DNA of 64,000 nt from Tectiglobus sp965224045 (GTDB lineage: Bacteria > Pseudomonadota > Alphaproteobacteria > Rhizobiales > Hyphomicrobiaceae), in assembly GCA_965224045.1 (NCBI GenBank), contig CBDCYD010000006.1, positions 186,001 through 250,000 of the forward strand, read 5' to 3'. The notes under the pieces were generated by a model. That model had not been told where the DNA came from, did no database searches, and saw nothing but the letters and a program-made list of their open reading frames with translations. The position numbers and the translations under genes are program-made. Position 1 is the first letter of the stretch. Every line of letters begins with the position of its first letter. Below are positions 45,624 to 55,066 of this stretch, one piece after another.

Positions 45624-47135
45624 ATGACGGTTATCGACAAGGTCAGAACAGCGGATGATTTCATTACACCCGGCGAAGCAGCGCCGGGTGTTGCCGCTGT
45701 AGACGTCGAAGCAGTCAATGCGAAGGCAAAGCGCCAGCTTTATGCGACGCGGCAGAAGATTCACCCGCGGCGCGCCCGCGGGACATTCCGCAATCTCAAG
45801 TGGCTGGTGATGATCTTGACGCTTGGCGTCTACTATGTCGTGCCGTGGATCCGCTGGCCACGTGGTGAAGGGCTACCTGATCAGGCGCTTCTGATCGATG
45901 TCGCCAACGGTCGGTTGTTCCTCGGGCCAATCGAGATTTGGCCGCAGGAGCTTTACTACATTACCGGCATTCTCATCATTTCAGCCTTGGCGCTGTTTCT
46001 TGCAACCTCCGTCGCCGGGCGGGTTTGGTGCGGGTATGCGTGTCCGCAAACGGTGTGGACCGACCTGATGGTTGCTGTCGAACGGTTCTGGCAAGGGGAC
46101 CGCAACGCCCGCATTCGCCTCGACAAGGAGCCGTGGGGGGCGTCGAAGATATTCAAGAAAACCATGACCCACATTAGCTGGGCCCTTATCGGCCTGGTTA
46201 CCGGAGGGGCACTGGTCTTTTATTTCCGTGACGCACCAACGCTCGCTCAGGAACTGGTGACCGGTACCGCGCCGGCTGTCGCATACCTGTTTCTTGGGAT
46301 CTTCACTTTCACGACATATCTCCTGGGTGGCATGGCGCGAGAGCAGGTGTGCATCTACATGTGCCCGTGGCCGCGCATTCAGGGCGCGATGACCGACCGA
46401 CACACGCTGCTTGTCAGCTACCGGCCCGAACGCGGAGAACCTCGCGGGCCCAAGCGCAAGAGCCAGACCTGGGATGAGCGCGGCGACTGCATCGATTGCA
46501 AGGCGTGCGTGGCGGTCTGTCCGACAGGGATTGATATTCGTGACGGTTCGCAACTGGAGTGCATCCAGTGTGCGCTCTGCATCGATGCCTGCAACGAAAT
46601 CATGGGTAAGATCGGCCGACCGCGAAACCTGATCGCCTATGATACCGTTGCGCGCCGTTATGCGAGCGAAAAGGGTGAACACGAGCCATTCAAGATTCTG
46701 CGCACACGCACGCTGCTCTATACCGGTCTCATTTGCCTGGTTGGCGCCATCATGCTCGCAGCGTTCACCCGGCGTAGCACGCTCGACGTCAGTGTGTTGC
46801 GCGATCGCGCGGCAATGTTCGTCAAGCTGTCGGACGGTGGCGTGCGGAACGGCTACACCATAAAGTTGCTCAACAAGGAGCATGAACCGCGCACGTTTGC
46901 GCTACGCGCAAAGGGCCTGCCCGCCGTCGATTTTCGTATTCTTGGTGCAGGCGGCGACAACACGGTCACCGTGCCCACGGATGATGTGCGGGAGTTGCGC
47001 GTTTTCGTGACTGTCGGGCCAACCGGGATTGCGCAACTGAAGTCTGCGTCAACGCCGTTCCACTTCGCCATCACCGATACGATGTCGAGAACGGAGACAA
47101 CCAGACGCACGGTATTTCAAGCACCGCGAGAATGA
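45624..47135 (+). CDS. ccoG: CcoG/RdxA/FixG-family ferredoxin-like protein
   Basis: 503 residues. Membrane helices (PWIRWPRG region, then ITGILIISALALFLATSVAG) and the conserved RVWCGYACPQTVWTDL start the protein. Two [4Fe-4S] motifs follow (CIDCKACVAVCPTGID and CIQCALCIDACNEI), and a periplasmic C-terminal domain completes it. CcoG acts in copper handling for cbb3 assembly. It sits 59 bases after ccoP and is probably in the same transcript. Confidence 0.94.
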   Translation: MTVIDKVRTADDFITPGEAAPGVAAVDVEAVNAKAKRQLYATRQKIHPRRARGTFRNLKWLVMILTLGVYYVVPWIRWPRGEGLPDQALLIDVANGRLFLGPIEIWPQELYYITGILIISALALFLATSVAGRVWCGYACPQTVWTDLMVAVERFWQGDRNARIRLDKEPWGASKIFKKTMTHISWALIGLVTGGALVFYFRDAPTLAQELVTGTAPAVAYLFLGIFTFTTYLLGGMAREQVCIYMCPWPRIQGAMTDRHTLLVSYRPERGEPRGPKRKSQTWDERGDCIDCKACVAVCPTGIDIRDGSQLECIQCALCIDACNEIMGKIGRPRNLIAYDTVARRYASEKGEHEPFKILRTRTLLYTGLICLVGAIMLAAFTRRSTLDVSVLRDRAAMFVKLSDGGVRNGYTIKLLNKEHEPRTFALRAKGLPAVDFRILGAGGDNTVTVPTDDVRELRVFVTVGPTGIAQLKSASTPFHFAITDTMSRTETTRRTVFQAPRE

Positions 47136-47196
47136 ACGCTCAAGCGAGCCGCTCAGCAAACCCGGAGCCGTCGACGAGAAGGACCAGACAAACCCA

Positions 47197-47706
47197 ATGG
47201 CAAGCACCGACACAGAAACCTGGACCATCACGGGTTGGCATGTTCTGGCGGCTGTCGTCCTGTTTTTTGGAACGGTTTTCGCCGTCAACGGCGTGTTTCT
47301 CTATTCTGCGCTGCAAACACATACCGGCATCGTCTCGCAGCAACCGTATCGCAAAGGGCTCGAATACAATCAGCGGATCGCAGCGGACGAACGCCAGCAG
47401 CAGCTCGGCTGGACGCATCGCGTTGGCCTAGATGCGGCCGCCGGCCGCGTGAACGTCAGCCTCATTGACCGCCACGGCAGGCCGGTATCGGGCCTCGAGA
47501 TCACAGGCTTCATCGGTCGACCGTCAACGGTGCAGCATGATGTTCGCCTGAACTTTGCCGAGACGACCAGGCCAGGTCTTTATTCCGCGCCGGTCTCCGG
47601 GCTCGAGCCCGGCAACTGGCTCGCGCAGCTCGAGGTCAGTCGGCTAAAGCCGAAAGGGCCAGAGATTGTCTACCGTCTTAGGAAGCGCCTATGGCTGAAG
47701 CGCTGA
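47197..47706 (+). CDS. ccoH: CcoH/FixH-family assembly protein
   Basis: 169 residues with one membrane helix (WHVLAAVVLFFGTVFAVNGVFLYSAL) and a periplasmic beta-rich domain (GLDAAAGRVNVSLIDRHGRPV). This is the FixH layout. It takes part in cbb3 assembly with FixI/CcoI. The start lies 61 bases after ccoG and the gene overlaps ccoI by 16 bases. Confidence 0.9.
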   Translation: MASTDTETWTITGWHVLAAVVLFFGTVFAVNGVFLYSALQTHTGIVSQQPYRKGLEYNQRIAADERQQQLGWTHRVGLDAAAGRVNVSLIDRHGRPVSGLEITGFIGRPSTVQHDVRLNFAETTRPGLYSAPVSGLEPGNWLAQLEVSRLKPKGPEIVYRLRKRLWLKR

Positions 47707-49907
47707 GCATTGCGACCGGCAACGCCCGGTTGCGCCGACCGCGGCGGGACGCGCAACAGGCCACGGGAGTTGCAAGTGAGACCACGACGCTCGTCGTCGA
47801 GAACATGGTCTGCGGTGGATGCATGCGGAAAATCGAAACCGCGCTTGCTGCCATCGAGGGCGTCGACAGTGTGCGCGCCAACCTTTCGGCCAAGCGCGTG
47901 AGCGTGGTGGCGCTGCCCGCTCAAGCCGATGCCAATCGTCTGATCTCGGTGCTCGACGCGGCCGGGTTCAAGGCCGCGGTGCTTGCTGACGTGGCCGCTC
48001 CGGTGGCGGGCCGGCAAGAGCGCGATCTGTTGCGGCGTGTCGCCGTAGCCGGGTTTGCGGCCGCAAACATCATGCTGTTGTCAGTTTCGGTGTGGTCCGG
48101 TGGCGCTGGCGACATGGGCCATTCCGTGCGCCTTCTTTTCCATTGGCTTTCAGCCGTTATCGCTCTGCCGACGGTTGCCTATGCCGGCCAGCCCTTCTTT
48201 CGCTCGGCACTCACCGCGCTTGGCGCTGGCCGTCTCAATATGGACGTTCCAATTTCTCTAGGCGTGCTGCTTGCCACCTGCATGAGTCTCTATCAGACGT
48301 TCCAGGGCAGTGATCAAATCTACTTCGATGCTGCCGTGACGCTGCTATTCTTTCTGTTGCTCGGTCGGTTCCTCGACACACGCATGCGCACGCGGGCCGA
48401 GGGCGCAGCGGCGAACCTGCTTGGGCTGCGGGCGATGTCGGCGACCGTTCTCGGTGCCGACGGCAGTGCCGAGACTATGGCTGCACGGGATCTCGTGCCA
48501 GGGATGCATATCCTTGTTGGCGCTGGTGAGCGGATCGCCGCTGACGGACGGGTCATCGAAGGCCGCGGCGCTATCGAGGAGGCGATCATTACCGGTGAGA
48601 CGATCCCGCGTGACGTCAACACCGGTGATGAGGTGTTCGCCGGCAGCATCAATGTGGGTTCGCAGCTTGTCGTTGAGGCGAAGGCGACCGACGACAACAC
48701 GCTTCTCGCCGAGATCGGGCGCCTGATGACCGTTGCGGAGCAGGGTCGCGGACGCTATGTGCGCCTGGCGGATCGCGCAGCGGCGATCTATGCACCCGCG
48801 GTTCATCTGCTCGGGTTGTTGACATTTCTGGCCTGGCTTTACCTGGGTACGGGCTGGCAGGACGCGCTAACAGCTGGCATAGCCGTGTTGATCGTTACCT
48901 GTCCGTGTGCATTGGCGCTGGCGGTACCGGCCGTGCAAGTGGCTGCCACAAGCCGATTGTTTGCGCTAGGCATTATCATTAAGGCGGCCGACGGCCTGGA
49001 GCGGCTGTCCGAGATCGACACGATCGTGTTCGACAAGACCGGTACGCTGACGACAGGTACGCCCAGGCTCGCGGAAATCCAAGGTGGCGATGATTGCGAT
49101 CTCGCGGCCGCTTCGGCCATGGCAGTCGCAAGCCGACATCCCTTTGCGCGAGCGTTGGTTGCAGCTGCAGCCGCGCGCGGCCTCAAAGTCGAGCGGTTCG
49201 GCGACGTGACCGAAGTTGCCGGGCAGGGCCTCATCGCTGAAGGACCGGATGGCGAGTGGCGACTTGGGTCGTCCATTTGGTGCCGTGTACCGGAGCAGTC
49301 GACGGTGGACCATGCCGCGCTTTGGTTTGCCCGACCAGGCCAAGCGCCAGTCGGCTTCACATTCGAGGAAGTTGTGCGCCCGGATGCCGCTGCCGTTGTT
49401 GCCCAGCTCCGCGACGCCGATATCAAGGTGGAAATTCTTTCCGGTGACCGGATTGATGCGGTGGAGAAGATTGCCGGCCAACTGGACATGGCATGTTGGC
49501 GCGGCCGGCAAACGCCGGCCGACAAGATTGCACGCATCGAAGAGCAAAAGGCCAAGGCACATAACGTGTTGATGGTCGGGGACGGTCTTAACGATGCGCC
49601 GGCACTGGCCGCAGCGCACGCCTCTCTTTCACCTTCGACTGCGGCGGATATCAGCCAGACTACCGCAGACGCCATTTTTCAAGGCGAGAACCTGACTGCC
49701 GTCGTCGAAACGTTGGCGGTCGCCCGCGCGAGCCGGCAGATGGCATTGCAGAATTTCGCGATTGCGCTAGCCTACAATGCCGTTTTCGTTCCGTTGGCGA
49801 TGGCGGGTGTTATAACGCCGCTCCTTGCAGCCGTTGCCATGTCGGCTTCGTCGATCGGCGTGACCGCGAACGCCTTGCGCCTTCGCGCTCGAAAGTTGAG
49901 GATATAA
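47691..49907 (+). CDS. ccoI: Copper-transporting P-type ATPase CcoI/FixI
   Basis: 738 residues. The N-terminal HMA domain has MVCGGCMRKIE, and then come the membrane helices with the metal-transport motif TCPCALALAVP. The catalytic DKTGTLT follows, then GDGLNDAPAL and the C-terminal helices. It belongs to the CopA2 group, which loads copper for the cbb3 oxidase. AGGAAG precedes the ATG inside the end of ccoH. Confidence 0.95.
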   Translation: MAEALSIATGNARLRRPRRDAQQATGVASETTTLVVENMVCGGCMRKIETALAAIEGVDSVRANLSAKRVSVVALPAQADANRLISVLDAAGFKAAVLADVAAPVAGRQERDLLRRVAVAGFAAANIMLLSVSVWSGGAGDMGHSVRLLFHWLSAVIALPTVAYAGQPFFRSALTALGAGRLNMDVPISLGVLLATCMSLYQTFQGSDQIYFDAAVTLLFFLLLGRFLDTRMRTRAEGAAANLLGLRAMSATVLGADGSAETMAARDLVPGMHILVGAGERIAADGRVIEGRGAIEEAIITGETIPRDVNTGDEVFAGSINVGSQLVVEAKATDDNTLLAEIGRLMTVAEQGRGRYVRLADRAAAIYAPAVHLLGLLTFLAWLYLGTGWQDALTAGIAVLIVTCPCALALAVPAVQVAATSRLFALGIIIKAADGLERLSEIDTIVFDKTGTLTTGTPRLAEIQGGDDCDLAAASAMAVASRHPFARALVAAAAARGLKVERFGDVTEVAGQGLIAEGPDGEWRLGSSIWCRVPEQSTVDHAALWFARPGQAPVGFTFEEVVRPDAAAVVAQLRDADIKVEILSGDRIDAVEKIAGQLDMACWRGRQTPADKIARIEEQKAKAHNVLMVGDGLNDAPALAAAHASLSPSTAADISQTTADAIFQGENLTAVVETLAVARASRQMALQNFAIALAYNAVFVPLAMAGVITPLLAAVAMSASSIGVTANALRLRARKLRI

Positions 49908-49912
49908 AGCCC

Positions 49913-50059
49913 ATGACGGCACTTGCCTGGCTCATTCCGGCAGCACTTGGCCTCGGCCTGCTCGGTCTCGCGGCGTTCCTGTGGGCGCTCAACACGGGTC
50001 AGTTCGAAGACCTGGACGGCGCTGCCTGGCGGGCGCTGGAAGACCGCGATCCGGATTGA
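49913..50059 (+). CDS. ccoS: cbb3 oxidase assembly protein CcoS
   Basis: 48 residues: MTALAWLIPAALGLGLLG then FLWALNTGQFEDLDG, one membrane helix and the family-typical GQFEDLDG motif. It is needed to insert cofactors in the oxidase. The start is 5 bases after the ccoI stop. This small gene completes the cco set and is easy to miss by length filters. Confidence 0.9.
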   Translation: MTALAWLIPAALGLGLLGLAAFLWALNTGQFEDLDGAAWRALEDRDPD

Positions 50060-50240
50060 TTCACCTTTGCCATTTCGGACGAGCTATCGCGCAGCATCGT
50101 GAAAACGGACGCGCAAAATTTGGGCGTGGCGCCCGGATTTATCCATCAAGCACACAGCCTTGGTGGCATTGAATTAAATTCGAACCAAATTTGCGGCTGA
50201 TATTTTTCAGATTTTTGGGGTCTGTCCTGCAAAATTCAAA

Positions 50241-50263
50241 TTTGGCGCAGGATATGCGCCAAA
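50241..50263. promoter_or_regulatory. Perfect 9-bp inverted repeat
   Basis: TTTGGCGCA and TGCGCCAAA flank GGATA, with AT-rich DNA on both sides. It lies 47 bases before the chosen start of the next small secreted-protein gene. It could be an operator or a 5' leader hairpin; a terminator of the cco operon is less likely because no T-run follows. Confidence 0.5.
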
Positions 50264-50309
50264 GCGACTTATCGGACAACTTAGAACTCACCAGAGAGTG
50301 GGCACCTCA

Positions 50310-50708
50310 ATGGCCAGACTAGCATTCGCGTTTGCATCAGTAGCGTTGGCGATGTCATCTCATGTGGCATTGGCATCGGGCATATCATCGGCTGAAAAGG
50401 CCGCTCTACAGGCGACGATGTTCAAGGAAATCGACCGCCGCATGGTTGATGGCAAGTACCTTCACTTCAACCCTAAGACACAATCGATCAAACCGCTCTT
50501 TCCAGCCAAATCCCACCCGATGATTCTTGCGATGGGCAAGCACTTCATCCTTTGCACCGATTTCAGAACCAAAGGTGGAAAATCGGTTAACGTCGATTTC
50601 TACGTAACCCGCAGTAAAAACTCTTTTGTCGTTTTCGAGACGATGATCAACAAGCGACGCGTCGTTGGAAGAATGTTGACCTCAGGCCGCGCCCGCGTGC
50701 TCAAGTGA
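50310..50708 (+). CDS. Small secreted protein, unknown function
   Basis: 132 residues with a signal peptide (LAFAFASVALAMSSHVALAS) and a mature basic domain of about 110 residues (FKEIDRRMVDGKYLHFNP; SFVVFETMINKRRVVG). No family was recognised. The start may be the ATG at 50310 or a GTG at 50298. It precedes a GGDEF-EAL gene by 16 bases and may regulate or sense for it, though this is only from position. Confidence 0.6.
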   Translation: MARLAFAFASVALAMSSHVALASGISSAEKAALQATMFKEIDRRMVDGKYLHFNPKTQSIKPLFPAKSHPMILAMGKHFILCTDFRTKGGKSVNVDFYVTRSKNSFVVFETMINKRRVVGRMLTSGRARVLK

Positions 50709-50724
50709 CAGCAACGGCCAGCTG

Positions 50725-52743
50725 GTGAACCAAACTGAACATACCATGCGCAGAGCGTCTCTTGCCCGTGCCCGGCAGTTCGGCGCAAGTCGAGTCTATC
50801 TCAAGTTCCTGCTCTTGTTCGTTCCGTTCTTTTTGGTTGCGAGCGGTATTGGCCTGCTCGCCCTGACTGAACTCAATCGGCAAGCCGCGCACGATCGGAT
50901 GACTGCCCGCATCGGTACGAATGTCGCTCGTATCGCGATCTCGCTGGACCGGGAACTTAGCAGCGGCCTCACGCCGTCGAGCCAAAGCCTGATCGAAACG
51001 CTGTTGTCCGATCGGGCGATCGAATGTGCCGAATACCGCCGGACGACGTCTGAGCCGCCGGTTCTCAAGGCGCCCGATGTGCTCGGCTGCATCGGCCAGA
51101 AAGCCCTGCCGGAGCTTCGTATCGCAACTGGGCGCAATGAGAAGGGCGAATTGCTGGTTCACTTCTCAGAAAACGAGGTTACCCAGACTCGCAACGCTGA
51201 CCTTGAGCACTCGTCAGTCGTTCTGTTGTGCAGTTTGTTGATCGCACTGCTGGCCAGCGCAACAGGGTTTCGCATTTTTATTGGCCGCCCGCTAGGACAT
51301 CTGCTCCAGGCCATACGTTGCACATCGATGAATACGACCTGCAGCGAAGTTCCCGTAAGCGGCGATGACGAGATTTCCGATGTCATCGTTGCCTATAACA
51401 AACTTCAGTCACGCGTGGCTCGCTTTAATGCAGAGCGCGAAGACAGAATCCTGCGGGACGAGTTGACCGGTCTCCTCAATCGCGCCGGCTTCAATGCGAA
51501 GCTCTCGAGTTTGCTGAGCAACGGCCCGGTTGAGAGCTTTGTCCTCGTCATCGCGGATCTCAACGATTTCAAGACGATCAATGATCAATACGGCCACCTG
51601 GTCGGAGACGAAGCGCTCCTGCAAACCGCTCGCGCTCTGCAAAACGCCGTTGGCCCAAACAGCCACGTCTGTCGCATTGGCGGGGATGAATTCGCGATTT
51701 TGGCCCCGACCCGGGCGGTCTTAGACCGAGTTCATGACCTTCGAACAGACTGCTTGGCCTTCAACGAAGCAGTCGAGCTCAAGTTCAGTCTCGGGGCGGC
51801 CGTTTATCCGGAGCACGGGTGTGACGCGCGATCGCTTATGAAGCACGCCGACTTAGCAATGTATGCGGCAAAGCGCACGCGACACAAAGGTGTGCAACTG
51901 TTTACGCCGGATCTCGCGAGCCAGTTCGATCGGCGGGCCAACATTCGCAAGCAGTTCAAGGACGCTCTCGGTTCGAATGAACTGGTGCCCTTCTATCAGC
52001 CGCTCATCAATTTGCGCGACGGAAAGGTTGAGGGACTCGAATCGCTTGTTCGATGGCACCATCCAGACTGGGGCCTTCTGACGCCGAGTGATTTCAGTGA
52101 AATATTCGACGATAGGGAGGCGAAGTTCCTGCTGACGCAGCGGATGATCGATTGCGTCCTCGACGACATGGCGCGTTGGCGTGCAGACAGCGTCGCCTAC
52201 GAATCGATCGGATTGAACGTCGACTTGACCGATCTTGAGAACAAATCATTCGTCCACGACCTTTTGAAGAAGCTCGGCGAGAAGGACCTGCCAGCGCGCG
52301 ACTTGGCGATAGAGATCACCGAAAGCGCTGCGCTTGATCGCAAGAACAACCTCATCCTCGATCAGCTCCACAGCATTCGTAGGGCAGGAATGTTTATCGC
52401 GCTGGATGATTTTGGGACCGGCTATTCGTCTCTGTCACACATCAAGGATCTACCAATCACAGCGATCAAACTGGACAAGTCCTTCCTGCAAAGCATGGGC
52501 TCGTCACGGAAGGATCAAGCGATCGCGCAGTTTCTTGTGCAATTGTCCAATCGATTGGCTCTCAAGTGCGTGGCAGAGGGCATCGAGCGCCAAGACGAAC
52601 TCGTCCGCCTCCAAGCCATGCATTGTGATTTGGGACAGGGCTTCCTGTTTGCCGAGCCCGTACCCGCGGGTGAGGTGCCGGCGTTGCTCGAACGGCTGTC
52701 GCAACAGAACAAAGCTGCCTGGCCGTTGCGCATGTCGGCATAG
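50725..52743 (+). CDS. Membrane-bound GGDEF-EAL protein (c-di-GMP synthesis/breakdown)
   Basis: 672 residues from GTG 50725; the ATG at 50746 is an alternative. Membrane helices at about 27-47 and 160-183 bracket a periplasmic sensor domain with several cysteines. A HAMP-like segment follows. The GGDEF domain has an intact RIGGDEF (about 318), so diguanylate cyclase activity is possible. The EAL domain has ESLVRWHHP (an EAL variant, ESL), plus DDFGTGYSSL, KLDKSF and AEGIE. The key acidic residues are present, so phosphodiesterase activity is also plausible. It ties the oxygen island to c-di-GMP signalling. Confidence 0.9.
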   Translation: MNQTEHTMRRASLARARQFGASRVYLKFLLLFVPFFLVASGIGLLALTELNRQAAHDRMTARIGTNVARIAISLDRELSSGLTPSSQSLIETLLSDRAIECAEYRRTTSEPPVLKAPDVLGCIGQKALPELRIATGRNEKGELLVHFSENEVTQTRNADLEHSSVVLLCSLLIALLASATGFRIFIGRPLGHLLQAIRCTSMNTTCSEVPVSGDDEISDVIVAYNKLQSRVARFNAEREDRILRDELTGLLNRAGFNAKLSSLLSNGPVESFVLVIADLNDFKTINDQYGHLVGDEALLQTARALQNAVGPNSHVCRIGGDEFAILAPTRAVLDRVHDLRTDCLAFNEAVELKFSLGAAVYPEHGCDARSLMKHADLAMYAAKRTRHKGVQLFTPDLASQFDRRANIRKQFKDALGSNELVPFYQPLINLRDGKVEGLESLVRWHHPDWGLLTPSDFSEIFDDREAKFLLTQRMIDCVLDDMARWRADSVAYESIGLNVDLTDLENKSFVHDLLKKLGEKDLPARDLAIEITESAALDRKNNLILDQLHSIRRAGMFIALDDFGTGYSSLSHIKDLPITAIKLDKSFLQSMGSSRKDQAIAQFLVQLSNRLALKCVAEGIERQDELVRLQAMHCDLGQGFLFAEPVPAGEVPALLERLSQQNKAAWPLRMSA

Positions 52744-52788
52744 CCCGTGCACGCTCTGCGCGATCTTGACCGAGTCCGGCAGCAGCGA

Positions 52789-53586
52789 TCACATCGTCCT
52801 GATGACGTCGCGAAAGGCATGCCAACTGGCATGGCCGAGAAGCGGAAATGCGAACACCAGGCCGACAAAGCAAGTGATCAAGCCAACGGCCGTTACGGCT
52901 GCAATCAGTGCAGCCCACAGGGCCATCGCGCGAACGTTCTGCTTGACCGCCTCAAGGCTGACGTAGACCGCGCTGATGGTGTCGATACGGTGTGTGAGGA
53001 GCAAGGGAACGGACACAACCGACATAGCGAAAACCGTGGCCGCCAGAATAGCACCAACGAACGTACCGACCACCAGCAGGCCAAGCCCGTGCGGTTCGAA
53101 CAACAGCGTTGCAATGAACTGGCTCGCTGGCGGGAAAGATGCGTTCCCGCCCATGAACAACATGAACAGCAGCAGCGCCGTTTCAATCCACACGAAATAG
53201 AAGAAGGCGAGCACGGCACCCAGGAAACTGAGCTGACCGGGAGCTTTGCCGCCCGCAGTCAGGGTGTTCCGGATTGTCACCGGTTCACCGGTCTCGATGC
53301 GGCGGCTTATTTCATAGATTGCGACTGCAATAGCCGGCCCAACCAGAAGAAACCCGCCGGCCAGAGCCAGGATCAATGCTTGTAGACCGGCCAACGTCAT
53401 CCCGATGAACATTGCGATTGCAAGGAATGCAAACACACCACCATAGGCGAGGCTGACGCGCGGATAGGTCCAGAGATCGCTCCAACCGGCACTCAGCCAA
53501 TCCCACGGAGCGTCCATCTGGACGGTCCGAATTGCGATGCCCGGAAGCGTCTCACCGCTGTTGGACGTATCCAGGGTTGCGGTCAC
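52789..53586 (-). CDS. DUF2189-family integral membrane protein
   Basis: 265 residues with about six membrane segments (AYGGVFAFLAIAMFIGM; LALAGGFLLVGPAIA; LGAVLAFFYFVWIETALLLF and others). The motif PWDWLSAGWSDLW near the start and the overall pattern match DUF2189, a family of unknown function often near cbb3 genes. The start is GTG with GGACC upstream. A perfect Fnr box lies about 114 bases upstream, so it is probably induced at low oxygen. Confidence 0.85.
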   Translation of the reverse strand: MTATLDTSNSGETLPGIAIRTVQMDAPWDWLSAGWSDLWTYPRVSLAYGGVFAFLAIAMFIGMTLAGLQALILALAGGFLLVGPAIAVAIYEISRRIETGEPVTIRNTLTAGGKAPGQLSFLGAVLAFFYFVWIETALLLFMLFMGGNASFPPASQFIATLLFEPHGLGLLVVGTFVGAILAATVFAMSVVSVPLLLTHRIDTISAVYVSLEAVKQNVRAMALWAALIAAVTAVGLITCFVGLVFAFPLLGHASWHAFRDVIRTM

Positions 53587-53699
53587 AATCGGTCCTTTCC
53601 CTGTCCCTTGGTGGAATTGACACTGGTCGGGCCCAATGATCCGGCGGACTGGCCTGCCACTCTGCTTGAAAATTCTGGTGAGCGCCAGGCCCGGCAGCC

Positions 53700-53713
53700 T
53701 TGATCGAGATCAA
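53700..53713. promoter_or_regulatory. Fnr/FixK box upstream of DUF2189 gene
   Basis: TTGATCGAGATCAA matches TTGAT-N4-ATCAA perfectly. Centred about 120 bases before the DUF2189 start, it would place a class II start near 53665. It is in the short spacer after the permease gene and serves the downstream gene. Confidence 0.8.
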
Positions 53714-53728
53714 GGCACTCCGCCGGCG

Positions 53729-54964
53729 TCACACAAGCGCGATGAGCAGGAACGCAATGCAGCACCCAAATCCAACGATCGGTACCCAGTCCGGAACCTG
53801 GAAAGCTTCCGGCGGTGGCGGATCACCGCGTCGCTTGATCCGCCACAAGGCGACATTGACCATTGCGAAGATCGCGAGTGTGAACTGCGAGGTCGCTTCA
53901 GCCAGCCCGCGCAATGGAACAAAGGATGCGAGGAACAGCACAAGAGCGCCGACGACCGCGGTTGCCACGAGCGGTGTACGCGTCGAACGGTGCACATAGG
54001 CGAAGATTGCCGGCAGATTGCCTTGACGGGCAAGACCGTAGATTACACGCGACGCCATGATGATTTGGACGATAACGCCATTGAGCGTGGCCACGACCGC
54101 GATAGCACTGATGGTCAGCGGAGATACCCCGGTCGTGCGCTCAAAGACGAGACTCAGGGGGGCTTCGGACGCGGCAAGTTCACGAATTGGGACATTGAGG
54201 ACGGCGACGATTGCGACGAGGACATAGAGCGTGGTGGATATTGCGAGTGTGAGAAAGATCGCACGTGGCAGCGTAACGGCGGGGCGCTGCGTCTCTTCGG
54301 CCATGTTGACCAGGTCTTCGAAGCCAATGAAGGCGAAGAACGCCAACACGCCTGCGCTCAATATCGCAAGTACCAATCCACCGTGCAGGGCTGGAGCCGG
54401 TGATGATGAAGGCGCCGGCGTTACCATTGCAGTCTGAACTTGATCAATACTCAGAAGGCCGCCGACGATCACGAAAATGAGGCCAAGAATCTCTACAATG
54501 GTCATCACCGCCGCGAAGGTGACCGACTCGCGCACGCCCCACGCCGCGACGAGCGTCATCGCTACAACCACAATCGGTATTAGCACGTCAGACGGTGCGG
54601 AAATGAACTGGCGGATATAGCCGATACTGCCAATGCAAATGGCGGACGCCGAGACTGTACCGACCGTGACGACCAGGAGGCCGACAAGTACAGCCATGGC
54701 TTCAGAATTGAACCCGGAGCGCACGTAGGCCGCCTCTCCGGCACTGGTTGGCAAACGACCTACCAATTCGGCAAAAGACAAAGCGGAGGGAAGCATCACT
54801 AACGCAGCGACGAGAAACGAGAGCGGCGCGTACACGCCGGCGATGCCTGCTGTCGCACCGACGAGAACGTAGATACCCGCTCCGATTGTGACACCAAGAC
54901 CGTAGAGAACGACCAAAGGCAAGGTCAAAGTCCGGCGCAATCCGTCGACGTGCGTTACCGCCAT
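53729..54964 (-). CDS. APC-superfamily amino-acid permease
   Basis: 411 residues with about 12 hydrophobic segments. The first, VVLYGLGVTIGAGIYVLVG, has the APC signature, and GFEDLVNMAEETQRP is the conserved loop. It should import or exchange an amino acid or polyamine. The start at 54964 (MAVTHVDG) is preferred over a TTG at 55027. It lies between the Fnr-type regulator and the DUF2189 gene on the same strand; no own Fnr box was seen. Confidence 0.88.
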   Translation of the reverse strand: MAVTHVDGLRRTLTLPLVVLYGLGVTIGAGIYVLVGATAGIAGVYAPLSFLVAALVMLPSALSFAELVGRLPTSAGEAAYVRSGFNSEAMAVLVGLLVVTVGTVSASAICIGSIGYIRQFISAPSDVLIPIVVVAMTLVAAWGVRESVTFAAVMTIVEILGLIFVIVGGLLSIDQVQTAMVTPAPSSSPAPALHGGLVLAILSAGVLAFFAFIGFEDLVNMAEETQRPAVTLPRAIFLTLAISTTLYVLVAIVAVLNVPIRELAASEAPLSLVFERTTGVSPLTISAIAVVATLNGVIVQIIMASRVIYGLARQGNLPAIFAYVHRSTRTPLVATAVVGALVLFLASFVPLRGLAEATSQFTLAIFAMVNVALWRIKRRGDPPPPEAFQVPDWVPIVGFGCCIAFLLIALV

Positions 54965-55066
54965 GGCGCTTACGTCCTGCTCATTCCGATTGCTTCGTCG
55001 AACGAACTCGGCCGCGATACCCGGCAATGCGCATCGGCTGCGCGCAGGGCACGATGTCGCGGGAAG

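Noticed and set aside
50122..50139. GGGCG-TGG-CGCCC as a terminator after ccoS
   Set aside because: Only a 5-bp stem with no T-run; not convincing.
53618..53631. TTGACACTGGTCGG resembling an Fnr box
   Set aside because: The right half has lost the AA; the perfect box at 53700 explains control better.
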